64,000 nucleotides of DNA from Actinomycetospora succinea (GCF_004363095.1 NZ_SNYO01000002.1:186001-250000); one strand, 5' to 3'; counted from the first letter of the stretch, positions 22,226 through 31,241 are shown. Translations and numbers: made by a program. The notes: generated by a model not told the origin, from the sequence alone.

Positions 22226-24421
22226 ATGTCACCGCTCACCGCCGCCGACTACGCCCGCGCCGAGCAGATGCTCGCGCCCTACCGGGCCCGCCGGGTGCCG
22301 ACGGTGACGCCGCAGTGGCTGGGCGACGGCGAGCGCTTCTGGTACGTGGTCGGGGGCCGCCACGTGCTCGTCGACCCGGGCAAAGCCGCACGGACCGAGC
22401 TCTTCGACCACGAGCGGGTCGCCGCCGCGCTGTCGCTCGAGACCGGCCAGGCTGCGACGGCCGACGCGCTGCCGGTGGTGGCGGTGGAGGTCGACGACCT
22501 CGGCGTCCGGTTCACCGCGCTCGGACAGCGGTACCGGTGGGCCGACGGGGCGCTGACCAGCATCGACGAGACCTCGCCGCTGCCCGGCGAGATCGCCTCG
22601 CCCGACGGGCGCCGGGTCGCCTTCGCCCGCGACGGGAACGTCTGGGTGCGCGACCGGGACGGCGGCGAGGAGGTCGCGCTGACCGACGACGCGGAGCCGG
22701 GCCTCGCCTACGGCGCCGCCAACGCCCCGATGGCCATGGGGACCCTGCTGCGCTCGTTCGGCCTCGGCCCGCTCTTCCACGCCACCTGGTCGCCCGACTC
22801 GACCCGGCTCCTGGTGCACCGGCTCGACGAGCGCGGGCTGCCCGAGCAGGTGCTCGTCGAATCCGTGCCGGCCGGGGGCGGGCGCCCGGTGGAGCACCGC
22901 CTGCCCTACCCGATGCCGGGCGACGAGGCGCACCCGACGATGACGTGGCACGTGCTCGACGTCGCCGCCCGCACGCGGGTCGACGGGCAGGACGCGCCGG
23001 AGCCCGCGGTGCACGGCACGGCGTTCGTGTACGCGTGGTGGAGCGCCGACGGCGACACCGTCCACTACCTGCGCCAGTCGCGGGACGCGAGGACCCTGCA
23101 CCTGCGGCGCCTCGACCCCGCGACCGGGGCGACCACGACGCTCGTCACCGAGACCGCCGCCACCCGCGTCGACGCGACCCCGCAGCTCGGCGAGCCGACG
23201 ATGACCCACGTGCTGGCCACCGGGGAGATCCTGTGGTGGTCGCAGCGGGACGGGTGGGGCCACCTGTGGCTGTACTCCCCCGACGGCGAGGCCACGCAGG
23301 TCACCTCCGGCTCGTGGCAGATCCGCGGCGTGCTGCGAGTCGACGAGGAGCGCCGGCAGGTGTGGTTCGTCGCGGGCGGGCTGCACGACGACCCGTACAT
23401 CAGGCAGATCGCGCGGATCGGCCTCGACGGCACGGGCTTCGTCCGCCTCACCGACGACGACCTCGACCACGACGCGGTCGCCCCGCCCGGCGGCGGCTAC
23501 GTCGTGGACAGCGCCTCGTCGCCGTCCACGCCCCCGCGCACGCGGGTGCTCGACGAGGACGGCGAGGTGCTCGTCGAGCTCGAGGCGCCGGGGACCGACG
23601 CGCTGCGCGCCGAGGGCTGGACCCCGCCCGAGCGGTTCCGCGCCACCGCCGCCGACGGCCGCACCCCGGTCTTCGGCCTGCTGTGGCGCCCGCACGGGTT
23701 CGACCCGGAGCGCCCCTACCCGGTGATCGACCACGTCTACCCCGGCCCGCAGAACCACCGCGCCCTGCCCGCCTTCGACTCCCCGCACCAGGGCGAGCCG
23801 GAGGCGCTGGCGGCGCTCGGCTTCGCGGTCGTCGCCATCGACGGTCGGGGCACGGCCGGACGCAGCAAGGCCTTCCACGACCACTCCTACGGCGACCTCG
23901 GCAACGCCGGCGCGCTCGACGACCACGTCGCCGCGATCCGGGAGCTCAGGCGGCGCCACCCCTGGCTCGACACCGACCGCGTCGGCATCACCGGCCACTC
24001 GGCGGGCGGGTTCGCCGCGGCGCGCGGGCTGCTCGCGCACCCTGAGTTCTACCGGGTCGCCGTGGCGGTGTCCGGCAACCACGACGACACCTACGGCCTG
24101 CAGATGTGGGCCGAGCACTACCACGGTGACGCGGACCTGAGCAGCCTCTCGACGCCCGCGCTCGCGGCCAACCTGCAGGGCAAGCTGCTGCTGATCCACG
24201 GCGAGCTCGACGAGACGGTGCTCGTGTCGCAGACCTACCGGCTCGCCGACGCGCTGATCGCCGCCGACGAGGACGTCGACATGCTCATCGTCGCGGGCGG
24301 CGATCACGCGATCCTCCACCGTCGCCACCACGTGTTCCGCCGGACCTGGGACTACTTCGTGCGCCACCTCCACGGCCAGGAGCCGCCGAGGTACCGCCTG
24401 GCGCCGCTGCCGCTCGGCTGA
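22226..24421 (+). CDS. S9 family (dipeptidyl peptidase IV-like) serine peptidase
   Basis: This ~731-residue protein has an N-terminal beta-propeller (repeated DxxxV and SPDS/SPDG blades) and a C-terminal alpha/beta hydrolase domain. The nucleophile Ser592 lies in GHSAGGF, the acid in HGELDETV and the His in GGDHAIL. A DPP-IV-like VYPGPQNH and DGRGTAGRS surround the oxyanion hole. No signal peptide is seen, so it is cytosolic. ATG 22226 sits 6 bases after a TCTGAT hexamer (leaderless); GTG 22211 is an alternative. Its end overlaps the convergent permease gene by 70 bases. Confidence 0.87.
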   Translation: MSPLTAADYARAEQMLAPYRARRVPTVTPQWLGDGERFWYVVGGRHVLVDPGKAARTELFDHERVAAALSLETGQAATADALPVVAVEVDDLGVRFTALGQRYRWADGALTSIDETSPLPGEIASPDGRRVAFARDGNVWVRDRDGGEEVALTDDAEPGLAYGAANAPMAMGTLLRSFGLGPLFHATWSPDSTRLLVHRLDERGLPEQVLVESVPAGGGRPVEHRLPYPMPGDEAHPTMTWHVLDVAARTRVDGQDAPEPAVHGTAFVYAWWSADGDTVHYLRQSRDARTLHLRRLDPATGATTTLVTETAATRVDATPQLGEPTMTHVLATGEILWWSQRDGWGHLWLYSPDGEATQVTSGSWQIRGVLRVDEERRQVWFVAGGLHDDPYIRQIARIGLDGTGFVRLTDDDLDHDAVAPPGGGYVVDSASSPSTPPRTRVLDEDGEVLVELEAPGTDALRAEGWTPPERFRATAADGRTPVFGLLWRPHGFDPERPYPVIDHVYPGPQNHRALPAFDSPHQGEPEALAALGFAVVAIDGRGTAGRSKAFHDHSYGDLGNAGALDDHVAAIRELRRRHPWLDTDRVGITGHSAGGFAAARGLLAHPEFYRVAVAVSGNHDDTYGLQMWAEHYHGDADLSSLSTPALAANLQGKLLLIHGELDETVLVSQTYRLADALIAADEDVDMLIVAGGDHAILHRRHHVFRRTWDYFVRHLHGQEPPRYRLAPLPLG

Positions 24422-25158
24422 GCGGTGCCCCACCCGAGCGCGAGCGTGCTGATCACCAGAGCCGCCGCCGGGGCCGCGACCAGCCACGGGGCTACGAACA
24501 CGTAGGTGCGGCCCTCGGCGAGCATGGCGCCCCACTCGGGGGTCGGCGGCTGGACGCCCAGCCCGAGGAACGACAGCCCGGCCAGGGTGAGCACGGTGCC
24601 CGCGAAGCGCGCCGCGACCGCCGCGAGCAGCGGCGAGGCGACCGCGGGCAGTACGTGGCGGCCCAGCACGCGCCCGGAGCCCGCGCCGAGCGCGGTCGCC
24701 GCGAGCACCCAGCCCTCCGAGCGCACCGCGACCGTCAGCCGGTGCGCCTGCCTCGCGAACGGCGCCCACCCGGTGAGCACGACGGCGAGCAGGGCGGGCG
24801 CGAGCCCCGGCCCGAGCACCGCGGCGACGACCAGCCCCACGAGCAGGGCCGGCAGCGCCACGAGCACGTCGACGACGGCCTGCACCCCGCGCCCGAGCGG
24901 GTGCCCGGGCCACCAGCCGCTCGCCAGCCCGCTCGCGGTCCCGACGGCCGTGGCCACGACCAGCGCGAGCAGCCCGAGCCCCAGCGACCACCGCACGCCG
25001 CCGAGGACGCGGGCGAGCACGTCGCGGCCGAGGACGTCGGTGCCCAGCAGGTGCGCCGGCGAGGGCGGGGCGAGCCGGTCGCCGAAGTCGACGACCTCGG
25101 CGGGCCAGTCGATCACCGCGACGACGACGAGGAGCACCACCGGCACCGCGCGTCTCAC
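24352..25158 (-). CDS. ABC transporter permease, DppC/opine type
   Basis: A 268-residue membrane permease with the LLGTDVLGRDVLARVLGGVRWSL region, TGWAPFARQAHRLT and the FLGLGVQPPTPEWGAMLAEGR EAA-like loop of DppC/NikC proteins. The start GTG 25158 overlaps the DppB-like gene stop (GTGA). With the DppB-like permease and the lipoprotein it makes an importer, but no ATPase gene is present in this operon. Its last 70 bases lie opposite the end of the S9 peptidase gene. Confidence 0.85.
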   Translation of the reverse strand: MRRAVPVVLLVVVAVIDWPAEVVDFGDRLAPPSPAHLLGTDVLGRDVLARVLGGVRWSLGLGLLALVVATAVGTASGLASGWWPGHPLGRGVQAVVDVLVALPALLVGLVVAAVLGPGLAPALLAVVLTGWAPFARQAHRLTVAVRSEGWVLAATALGAGSGRVLGRHVLPAVASPLLAAVAARFAGTVLTLAGLSFLGLGVQPPTPEWGAMLAEGRTYVFVAPWLVAAPAAALVISTLALGWGTAQPSGSGARRYLGGSWPWRWRTK

Positions 25159-26087
25159 GAGCGCAACCGCGGGTCGGCGGCGAGCTGGGCCAGCTCGGTC
25201 GCGAGGGCGGCGAGCAGCGCGACGGCGACGACGACCACCAGGCCGGCCTGGATCACCGGCAGGTCGCGGTCCTCGACGGCCTCGGCGAGCAGCCGTCCGA
25301 GCCCCGGGACGGCGAACACGACCTCGACCACGACGGCCCCGCCCAGCGTCCCGCCGAGGAACGGGCCGGCGCCCGCGGTGACCGAGGTCAGGGCGCGCGG
25401 CACCACGTGCACGAGCAGGGTCCGGCGCGGCGACAGGCCCTTGGCGCGGGCGGTGCGGACCGAGGCGTGCCCGAGCACCTCGGCGGTCTCGGCCCGCACC
25501 AGCCGCGCCGCGAGCGCCGCCGGGAACGCGGCGAGCGTCAGCACCGGCAGCACGGCCTGCGCCGGGCTCCCCCACCCCAGCGCCGGGAGCCAGCCGAGCC
25601 CCACCGCGACGACGAGGACGAGCACCGGGCCCAGCACGAACTCCGGCACCGCGAGCGCCACCGCCCCGCCCCACCGCGTCGCCCGGTCCGCCGCACCCTC
25701 CGGCCGCCCGGCCGCGAGCGCGCCCAGTGGCACACCGACGGCCAGGGCCAGGGCGAGCGCGAGCGCCGCCAGCACGGCCGAGACCCCGGCCGCCTCGAGC
25801 ACAGCCGGGCCGACCGGCGAGCGGGTGGTGAACGACGTCCCGAGGTCGCCGCGCAGGGCCCCGCCGAGCCAGTCGAGGTACTGCGTCACCACCGGCCGGT
25901 CGAGCCCGAGCTCGCGGTTCAGCCGCTCCTCGACGGCCGGGTCCGGCGTCGACGACGCGCTGCGCGCGCGGATCACCGAGCGGGTCACCTCGCCACCGAG
26001 CAGCCGCGGCAGCGCGAACACCGCGACCGACGTAACGAGCAGGACGGGCGGGATCCACGCCAGCCGGCGCAGGGCGACGCCGAGCAC
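25155..26087 (-). CDS. ABC transporter permease, DppB/opine type
   Basis: This 310-residue membrane permease starts LGVALRRLAWIPPVLL, has the periplasmic ELGLDRPVVTQYLDWLGGALRGDLGTSF region typical of DppB/NikB (as ELGLDRPVV and LRGDLGTSF), and contains ARAKGLSPRRTLLVHVVPRAL as the coupling helix. GTG 26087 overlaps the lipoprotein gene's TAG by one base. It is the middle gene of the lipoprotein-DppB-DppC set and paralogous to the first half of the fused permease at 39531-41255. Confidence 0.85.
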   Translation of the reverse strand: MLGVALRRLAWIPPVLLVTSVAVFALPRLLGGEVTRSVIRARSASSTPDPAVEERLNRELGLDRPVVTQYLDWLGGALRGDLGTSFTTRSPVGPAVLEAAGVSAVLAALALALALAVGVPLGALAAGRPEGAADRATRWGGAVALAVPEFVLGPVLVLVVAVGLGWLPALGWGSPAQAVLPVLTLAAFPAALAARLVRAETAEVLGHASVRTARAKGLSPRRTLLVHVVPRALTSVTAGAGPFLGGTLGGAVVVEVVFAVPGLGRLLAEAVEDRDLPVIQAGLVVVVAVALLAALATELAQLAADPRLRS

Positions 26088-27613
26088 TAGTCGGTCGGCG
26101 CCAACGTGGGCAGCACCGGCCGCAGGTCCAGCGGGTCCGGGGTGAAGCCGGTGACGCCCCGCTGCGCGGCGGTGTTCTGCGGGTGCACGAGCGGCACGTT
26201 GACGGCGTTCGCGGTCAGCGTCGCCGCCGCGGCCCGGAACACCTCGGCGCGCTGGGCCGGGTCGGACAGCGCGCCCAGGCCCGCCACCGTTGCGTCGAAC
26301 GCGGGGTCGCAGAAGCGGTCGATGTTGTACGACCCGTCGCAGGTGTAGTCCGAGTCCAGGACGCCCGCGGGGTCCGGGAAGTCGGAGAGGTAGCTGCGCG
26401 AGTTGATGAACATGTCGTAGCGGCCGGCGAGCAGCTCGGGCTCCTGGGCGGCGTAGTCGCCGACGGTGATGTCGACCGCGATCCCGGCCGGCTCGAGCTG
26501 CGCGGCGATCGCGGACGCGAGCACGGGGAGCTCGGGGCGGTTGGGGAAGGTCCACAGCCGCACGCGCAACGGGTTCGCGGGGCCGTACCCGGCCTCGGCG
26601 AGCAGGGCCTGCGCCGCGGGCACGTCGCCGTCGGGCGGCGGCGTGGTCATTCCGTAGGGGACGGCGGGCCCGAAGAGGTCGGCCGCCGGGGCCGCGGAGC
26701 CGCCGAGCACCTGGTCGGCGAGGGCGGTCCGGTCGAGGGCCGCGGTGACGGCCCGGCGGACCCGCACGTCGTCGAAGGGCGCCGCCGAGCCGTTCAGCTG
26801 CAGGAGGACGGTGCGCGCCGACGGGTACTCGGAGAACGTGACGTCGGGGTCGGCCTGCAGGCTCGCCCGCGAGGTCTCGGGCAGGCCCTCGGCGAAGCCG
26901 ACGTCGCCGGAACGCAGGGCGAGCTCGCGGGTCTGGGGCTCGGTCACGTAGTCGACGGTCACCTGCGACGACGCCGCGCGCGGTCCCCAGTAGCCGTCGT
27001 GGCGCAACAGCGTCGCGCCCTGGGTCCCGCGGATCTCGGTCATCCGCAGGGGACCGGTGCCGGTGTCCTGCGGCGACGGCTGGCCGCCGGACGAGGAGGC
27101 CGCCGCGTAGGCCGCGGGCGAGAGCACCGACGTCGTGCCGGAGCTCAGCCGCAGCGGGAGGACGGGGTCGGGGGCGTCGGTGCTGACCCGGACCGCGCCG
27201 GGGCCGTCGGCCTCGACCCGCATCCCGAGGTCCGCGATCGATCGCGGCGGGGTGGGCCGCGAGAGCACGGAGGTCAACGCCGTGACGACGGCGCCGGAGT
27301 CGAGGCGCGCGCCGTCGTGGAACACCACGCCCTCGCGGAGCACGAAGCGCCAGGTCCGGCCGTCGCCCTCGCGCGCCCACGACGTCGCGAGCCCCGGCAC
27401 CGCGCTGCCCTGCGGGTCGAGGCCGACCAGGGGCTCGGCCACCCCGAGCTTGGTCAGCAGGCCGCCGTCGTCGGCGTCGAACGCGTAGCCCGCGCGTGGG
27501 GGGAACTGCAGCGCCACCCGGACGCCCTGGTCCGCGGGGGCGGTCGTACCGCAGCCCGCGAGGATGAGCAGGGCGGCGAGAGCGAGGACGAGGGAGCGCA
27601 CGCTCCTGATCAT
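26087..27613 (-). CDS. Extracytoplasmic solute-binding lipoprotein (SBP family 5), opine/peptide/nickel type
   Basis: A 508-residue lipoprotein with a signal peptide and lipobox (LLILAGC, Cys about residue 21). It has the family 5 fold: VFHDGARLDSGAVVTAL, GTGPLRM, LALRSGDVGFAE, FDDVRVRRAVTAALDR and SDYTCDGSYNIDRFCDP. The last block recurs as SDFSCAGSYNQARYCDP in the lipoprotein at 37901-39382, so the two importers are paralogous. It probably captures a peptide-like or metallophore-like ligand. A perfect dyad (27614-27629) touches its start codon. There is no strong ribosome site. Confidence 0.87.
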   Translation of the reverse strand: MIRSVRSLVLALAALLILAGCGTTAPADQGVRVALQFPPRAGYAFDADDGGLLTKLGVAEPLVGLDPQGSAVPGLATSWAREGDGRTWRFVLREGVVFHDGARLDSGAVVTALTSVLSRPTPPRSIADLGMRVEADGPGAVRVSTDAPDPVLPLRLSSGTTSVLSPAAYAAASSSGGQPSPQDTGTGPLRMTEIRGTQGATLLRHDGYWGPRAASSQVTVDYVTEPQTRELALRSGDVGFAEGLPETSRASLQADPDVTFSEYPSARTVLLQLNGSAAPFDDVRVRRAVTAALDRTALADQVLGGSAAPAADLFGPAVPYGMTTPPPDGDVPAAQALLAEAGYGPANPLRVRLWTFPNRPELPVLASAIAAQLEPAGIAVDITVGDYAAQEPELLAGRYDMFINSRSYLSDFPDPAGVLDSDYTCDGSYNIDRFCDPAFDATVAGLGALSDPAQRAEVFRAAAATLTANAVNVPLVHPQNTAAQRGVTGFTPDPLDLRPVLPTLAPTD

Positions 27614-27629
27614 CTCAGCAGTCGCTGAG
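27614..27629. promoter_or_regulatory. Dyad abutting the lipoprotein start codon
   Basis: CTCAGC-AGTC-GCTGAG is a perfect 6-bp dyad directly next to the ATG of the solute-binding lipoprotein (minus strand). It would sit in the 5' end of the mRNA or on the operator. The remaining 27630-27712 carries the sodA upstream region only. Confidence 0.4.
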
Positions 27630-27712
27630 GTGTCTGCACGATTCCGGTCACATCGGACATCGCCAGCCACTCGGAGTTGCAAGACAGAGGCAACAGCATC
27701 AAGCTTGGACCC

Positions 27713-28327
27713 ATGCCGGAGTTCACGCTGCCCGACCTGCCCTACGACTACGGCGCCCTCGAGCCGCACATCTCGGGCAAGATCATGGAGCTGCACCACG
27801 ACAAGCACCACAACACCTACGTCACCGGGCTGAACGCGGCGATCGACGCCCTCGCGGAGGCCCGCGAGCAGGACACGATCGGCACCACGGCCCTGCTGTG
27901 GGAGAAGAACCTCGCGTTCAACTACGGCGGGCACATCAACCACTCGGTGTTCTGGAAGAACCTCAGCCCCGACGGCGGCGACAAGCCCACCGGCGACCTG
28001 GCCTCGGCGATCGACCGGGACTTCGGGTCGTTCGAGCTGTTCCAGAAGCACTTCACGTCGGTCGCCACGACCATCCAGGGGTCGGGCTGGTCGATCCTGG
28101 GCTTCGACACGCTCGCCCAGAAGCTGCGCATCTTCCAGCTCTACGACCAGCAGGCGAACGTGCCGCTCGGCATCGTCCCGGTGGTCATGCTCGACATGTG
28201 GGAGCACGCCTTCTACCTGGACTACCTCAACGTGAAGCCGGACTACGTCAAGGCCTGGTGGAACGTCGTGAACTGGGCCGACGCGGCCGAGCGCTTCGAA
28301 CACGCGAAGGGCCTGACCCTGGTCTGA
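27713..28327 (+). CDS. sodA: Superoxide dismutase, Fe/Mn family
   Basis: A 204-residue cytosolic superoxide dismutase: two superoxide molecules give O2 and H2O2. Metal ligands lie in [23 protein letters not shown] and [12 protein letters not shown]. The second-shell glutamine-type region reads [12 protein letters not shown], where many relatives have YDHQ. Iron or manganese use cannot be decided from this. ATG 27713 lies 7 bases after a possible -10 (CAAGCT), so leaderless translation is possible. It is divergent from the lipoprotein and followed by a strong hairpin. Confidence 0.93.
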   Translation: MPEFTLPDLPYDYGALEPHISGKIMELHHDKHHNTYVTGLNAAIDALAEAREQDTIGTTALLWEKNLAFNYGGHINHSVFWKNLSPDGGDKPTGDLASAIDRDFGSFELFQKHFTSVATTIQGSGWSILGFDTLAQKLRIFQLYDQQANVPLGIVPVVMLDMWEHAFYLDYLNVKPDYVKAWWNVVNWADAAERFEHAKGLTLV

Positions 28328-28387
28328 GCCCTCCCGGAGAACTCGCGCGGTGATCGTTCCGACAAACGTGCGCCGCGCGGCGCGCGG

Positions 28388-28419
28388 CGACCCCTCGACC
28401 CTCCTCGGTCGGGGGGTCG
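28388..28419 (+). terminator. Terminator-like hairpin after sodA
   Basis: CGACCCCTCGAC-CCTCCTCG-GTCGGGGGGTCG is a 12-bp stem with one mismatch, 60 bases after the sodA stop. There is no real T-run (TCGTCGTG follows), as usual in high-GC actinobacteria. Confidence 0.6.
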
Positions 28420-28444
28420 TCGTGTGCCTGCCTACGATCACGCC

Positions 28445-28819
28445 ATGAGCTTCGCGGTGGATCGCGTCGTGCCGATCCTGCGAATCTTCGACAGGGACCG
28501 GGCCCACGAGTTCTACGTCGACTACCTGGGCTGCACCGTCGACTGGACCCACAGCGTCGACGACGAGGGACCGACCTACACCCAGGTCTCCCGCGGTGAC
28601 CTCGTCCTGCACCTCTCCGAGCACCACGGCGACGGGACGCCCGGGACGGTCGTGTACGTCGGCGCCCGGGGCGTGCGCGAGCTGCACGCCGAGCTCGCCG
28701 CCAAGGACTACCCCTTCCTCCACCCCGGCCTCGAGCCCAGCCCGGGTGACGAGGGCGGCGCGTGCATCACCCTGCTCGACCCCTTCGGCAACACGCTTCG
28801 CCTCGACGAGCGACGGTGA
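28445..28819 (+). CDS. Glyoxalase/bleomycin-resistance-fold protein (VOC superfamily)
   Basis: This 124-residue single-domain VOC protein has an N-terminal VVPILRIFDRDRAHEFYVDYLG strand-helix unit and a C-terminal ITLLDPFGNTLRLDER. It belongs to the 'glyoxalase superfamily' group with YTQVSRGDLVLHLSEHHGDG (cited as YTQVSRG and LHLSEHHGDG). Function could be resistance to a small molecule or an isomerase. ATG 28445 follows TACGAT by 6 bases, which suggests a leaderless message. A very long hairpin lies after it, between it and the convergent acyl-CoA dehydrogenase gene. Confidence 0.8.
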   Translation: MSFAVDRVVPILRIFDRDRAHEFYVDYLGCTVDWTHSVDDEGPTYTQVSRGDLVLHLSEHHGDGTPGTVVYVGARGVRELHAELAAKDYPFLHPGLEPSPGDEGGACITLLDPFGNTLRLDERR

Positions 28820-28829
28820 GACCCCGGCC

Positions 28830-28892
28830 GACCTAGGCCCATGATCGCGTCGAGTCGGACGGTCGGACTCGATGCGATCATGGGCCTAGGTC
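28830..28892. terminator. Very long hairpin between convergent genes
   Basis: Arms 28830-28856 and 28866-28892 pair over 27 bp with one mismatch (GACCTAGGCCCATGATCGC...), around a 9-base loop (GGACGGTCG). Its position between convergent genes suits a two-way terminator, but the stem is much longer than needed. Confidence 0.7.
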
Positions 28893-28956
28893 TCGTCGGT
28901 CGACTCGGCGAGAGGTCCCGGCGATGGCCCGAACGGTCACGCTCCCCAGAGACGTC

Positions 28957-29982
28957 CTACTTCGGCGGCAGGACGTCCAGCAGTTCCGCGCGGATCTCGG
29001 GTCGGCCCGCGGCGACGAGGGTGAACGCCGCCTCGCGCGCCAGGCGCCGGGCCGGGTGGCGCCCGACGATCGCGCGGCTCCCGACGGCGACGGTCAGGGT
29101 CGCGGCCGCCCGGACCGCCAGGGCAGAGGCCGCCGCGCGGGCCGGGGCCATGCGCGGGGCCTCGGCGAGGCCGGCGTCGAGGTCGTCACGCACCGCGTCG
29201 AGCGCCTTGCGCAGGGCCGCCGCGGCGTCGGGCTCGCCGGCCTCGGCGACCAGCGCGGCACAGCGCCCGGCCACCCCGAGGGCCAGGCAGCCGTTGATCC
29301 GCGCGCTGAAGTGCTGGCCCGCGAGGAACTCGGCGCGCGTCGGCGTCGCGACCACCGCGTCCTCCCCGACGAACCACCCGTCGACGTCGAGACGCACCGT
29401 GCGGCTGCCGTTGGCGGCGGCGAGGTCGAGGGGGTGCACGGTGACACCGTCGGCGGCCGTCGCCGGGACCAGGACGGCCACGACGCGGGCGTGCTCGTCG
29501 TCGGCGTCCGCCGTGGCCGCGTCGCGCGCCGAGACCTGCAGCAGGTCGACCAGGCCCCACCCGGTGACGAGCGGGGCGACGCCGTCGAGGCGCCAGCCGC
29601 CGTCGACGGCGGTGGCCCAGAGCTTCGGCGGCTGCGGGATCGCGCCGGCGAAGGCCACGCCGCAGCGGGTCGCGCCGCGGGTGGCGTCGGCGAGGTGACG
29701 CTCGCGCAGCGCCGTGTTCGCCGTCGCGGAGAGCCCGCGCACCACCCCGTGGTGCTGCATCCACGTGAACGTCGTGGTGAGGCACGCGCCGGCGAGGATC
29801 TCCACGACGCCGACAAAGTCGGAGAACGCGACGTCGTCGGAGGCGGCCAGCCCGTAGAGGCCGGCGTCAGCCAGCGCGCGGAAGTGCCCCTCGGGGATCG
29901 TCGAGGTGCGGTCGACCTCGTCCGCCGCCGGGAACAGCACGTCGGCGGCGACCTCGCGCGCCCGGTCCAGCACGTCGCCCAC
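28957..29982 (-). CDS. Acyl-CoA dehydrogenase family protein
   Basis: A 341-residue protein of the acyl-CoA dehydrogenase fold. It has an N-terminal helical domain with HFRALADAGLYGLAA, a middle beta domain with WRLDGVAPLVTGW and a helical C-terminal domain with AINGCLALGVAGRCAAL-like RINGCLALGVAGRCA. It is shorter than the usual ~380 residues, and I do not see the general catalytic Glu motif, so it may be a divergent or dehydratase-type member. GTG 29982 follows TATCCT by 8 bases (leaderless). It is convergent with the VOC gene. Confidence 0.75.
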   Translation of the reverse strand: MGDVLDRAREVAADVLFPAADEVDRTSTIPEGHFRALADAGLYGLAASDDVAFSDFVGVVEILAGACLTTTFTWMQHHGVVRGLSATANTALRERHLADATRGATRCGVAFAGAIPQPPKLWATAVDGGWRLDGVAPLVTGWGLVDLLQVSARDAATADADDEHARVVAVLVPATAADGVTVHPLDLAAANGSRTVRLDVDGWFVGEDAVVATPTRAEFLAGQHFSARINGCLALGVAGRCAALVAEAGEPDAAAALRKALDAVRDDLDAGLAEAPRMAPARAAASALAVRAAATLTVAVGSRAIVGRHPARRLAREAAFTLVAAGRPEIRAELLDVLPPK

Positions 29983-30078
29983 GAGATCCGAGGATAGCTC
30001 CCGGCGCTCTGCGAGCAGGGCGACCTCCGTGCCCTCGCACCTTCCCCGCGGGCGCCCCGCCGGGCAGGGTCGGGACGC

Positions 30079-30423
30079 ATGACAGCCGCTGAACGCGACC
30101 AGGCCCTCGACGCCCTGCACCACTGCGAGAAGGTCAGCACGTCCTGCGCGATCGCGATGACCGCGACCGGGGGCATGGCGGCCGAGGTCCGTCTGGCCCT
30201 CGACTGCGCCGACGTCTGCGCCGCCGCCCACCGCGTGCTCGCGCGCGGCGAGGGCGGCGACGCGGCCACGCTGGCCGGGATCCTCGACGCCGCCGTCCGG
30301 GCGAGCGACGCGAGCGCGGCCGCGTGCGGCGCCCACGCCGATCACCACGACCACTGCCGGCGACACGCGGAGTCGGCCGCGGCCTGCTCACGAGCGGTGA
30401 CGGCGGTGCGGACCACCCTCTGA
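30079..30423 (+). CDS. Csp-like four-helix-bundle copper-binding protein
   Basis: This 114-residue protein has the DUF326/copper storage protein pattern: cysteines at 16, 23, 43, 47, 83, 93 and 103 spaced along four helices (HHCEK, TSCAIAM, DCADVCAAAH, AACGAHADHHDHC, AACS), with many histidines. Csp proteins store Cu(I) inside a helical bundle. No signal peptide is seen, so it would be cytosolic (Csp3-like). It lies between the acyl-CoA dehydrogenase gene and the DtxR-family regulator. Confidence 0.82.
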   Translation: MTAAERDQALDALHHCEKVSTSCAIAMTATGGMAAEVRLALDCADVCAAAHRVLARGEGGDAATLAGILDAAVRASDASAAACGAHADHHDHCRRHAESAAACSRAVTAVRTTL

Positions 30424-30453
30424 GGAGGCGGTGGCCCCGGTACCCTGACACCC

Positions 30454-31173
30454 ATGTCCGAGACCGTCGCGCCCCGCACGGCCGCGGTCGACGACTACAT
30501 CAAGACCATCTACGCGGTCTACGAGCGCGGCGAGGGGCCGGCGTCGACCACGGCGCTGGCCAAGCGCCTCGGCGTGGGCGCGTCCTCGGTCTCGGGGATG
30601 CTCAAGAAGCTCACCGACCAGGGCCTCGTCGAGCACCGCCCGTACGGCGGGGTCCGGCTCACCGAGGACGGCACCCGCGCCGCGCTCGACGTCCTGCGCC
30701 GCCACCGGCTGCTCGAGACCTACCTCGTCCGCGAGCTCGGGTACGGCTGGGACGAGGTGCACGACGAGGCGGAGGTCCTCGAGCACCACGTGTCGCGCAC
30801 GCTGCTCGACCGCATGGACGCCCGCCTGGGCCACCCGCGCTTCGACCCGCACGGCGACCCGATCCCCGCCGCCGACGGCACGGTCGCGGAGTTCTCCGGG
30901 CGGCGGTTCGCGACCCTCGAGCCCGGCGACCGCGGGCAGCTCGTCCGCGTCGACGACACCGAGCCCGCCATGCTCACCTGGCTGCGCGAGCACACCGTCG
31001 AGCTGGGCGTGACGCTGGAGCTCGTCGCCCGCCGGCCCTTCGGCGGATCGTTCGAGGTGCGGGTGTCGGGGCAGGACCCCGAGCAGGACCTCGATCTGGG
31101 CCCCGAGCTCGCCGACGCCCTCTGGGTCGACCACGTCGTCGAAGGATTGTTTCATCGCGGCACCGCAACGTAG
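30454..31173 (+). CDS. DtxR/IdeR/MntR-family metal-dependent regulator
   Basis: This 239-residue regulator has an N-terminal winged helix (YIKTIYAVYERGEG, LAKRLGVGASSVSGMLKKLTDQGLV), a dimerisation and metal domain (EVLEHHVSRTLLDRMDARLGHPRFDPHGDPIP in separate motifs) and a C-terminal SH3/FeoA-like domain. The regulators sense Fe(II) or Mn(II). ATG 30454 follows TACCCT by 7 bases, so it is probably leaderless. It sits directly before feoA, with two dyads between them, making feoAB its likely target. Confidence 0.88.
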   Translation: MSETVAPRTAAVDDYIKTIYAVYERGEGPASTTALAKRLGVGASSVSGMLKKLTDQGLVEHRPYGGVRLTEDGTRAALDVLRRHRLLETYLVRELGYGWDEVHDEAEVLEHHVSRTLLDRMDARLGHPRFDPHGDPIPAADGTVAEFSGRRFATLEPGDRGQLVRVDDTEPAMLTWLREHTVELGVTLELVARRPFGGSFEVRVSGQDPEQDLDLGPELADALWVDHVVEGLFHRGTAT

Positions 31174-31216
31174 AGTTCGCCCAGCCGAACTTTGCGGGTA
31201 GGTTCGGGCGAAACCT
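31174..31216 (+). promoter_or_regulatory. Two DtxR-like dyads before feoA
   Basis: AGTTCG-CCCAGC-CGAACT (31174-31191) and TAGGTTCGGGCGAAACCT (31199-31216) are imperfect palindromes. The second resembles the TTAGGTTAGCCTAACCTAA DtxR/IdeR consensus in its outer AGGTT/AACCT arms. They lie between the DtxR-family gene and feoA. Confidence 0.5.
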
Positions 31217-31241
31217 CCGGCGGCGCACCACGGGGAGAGCG

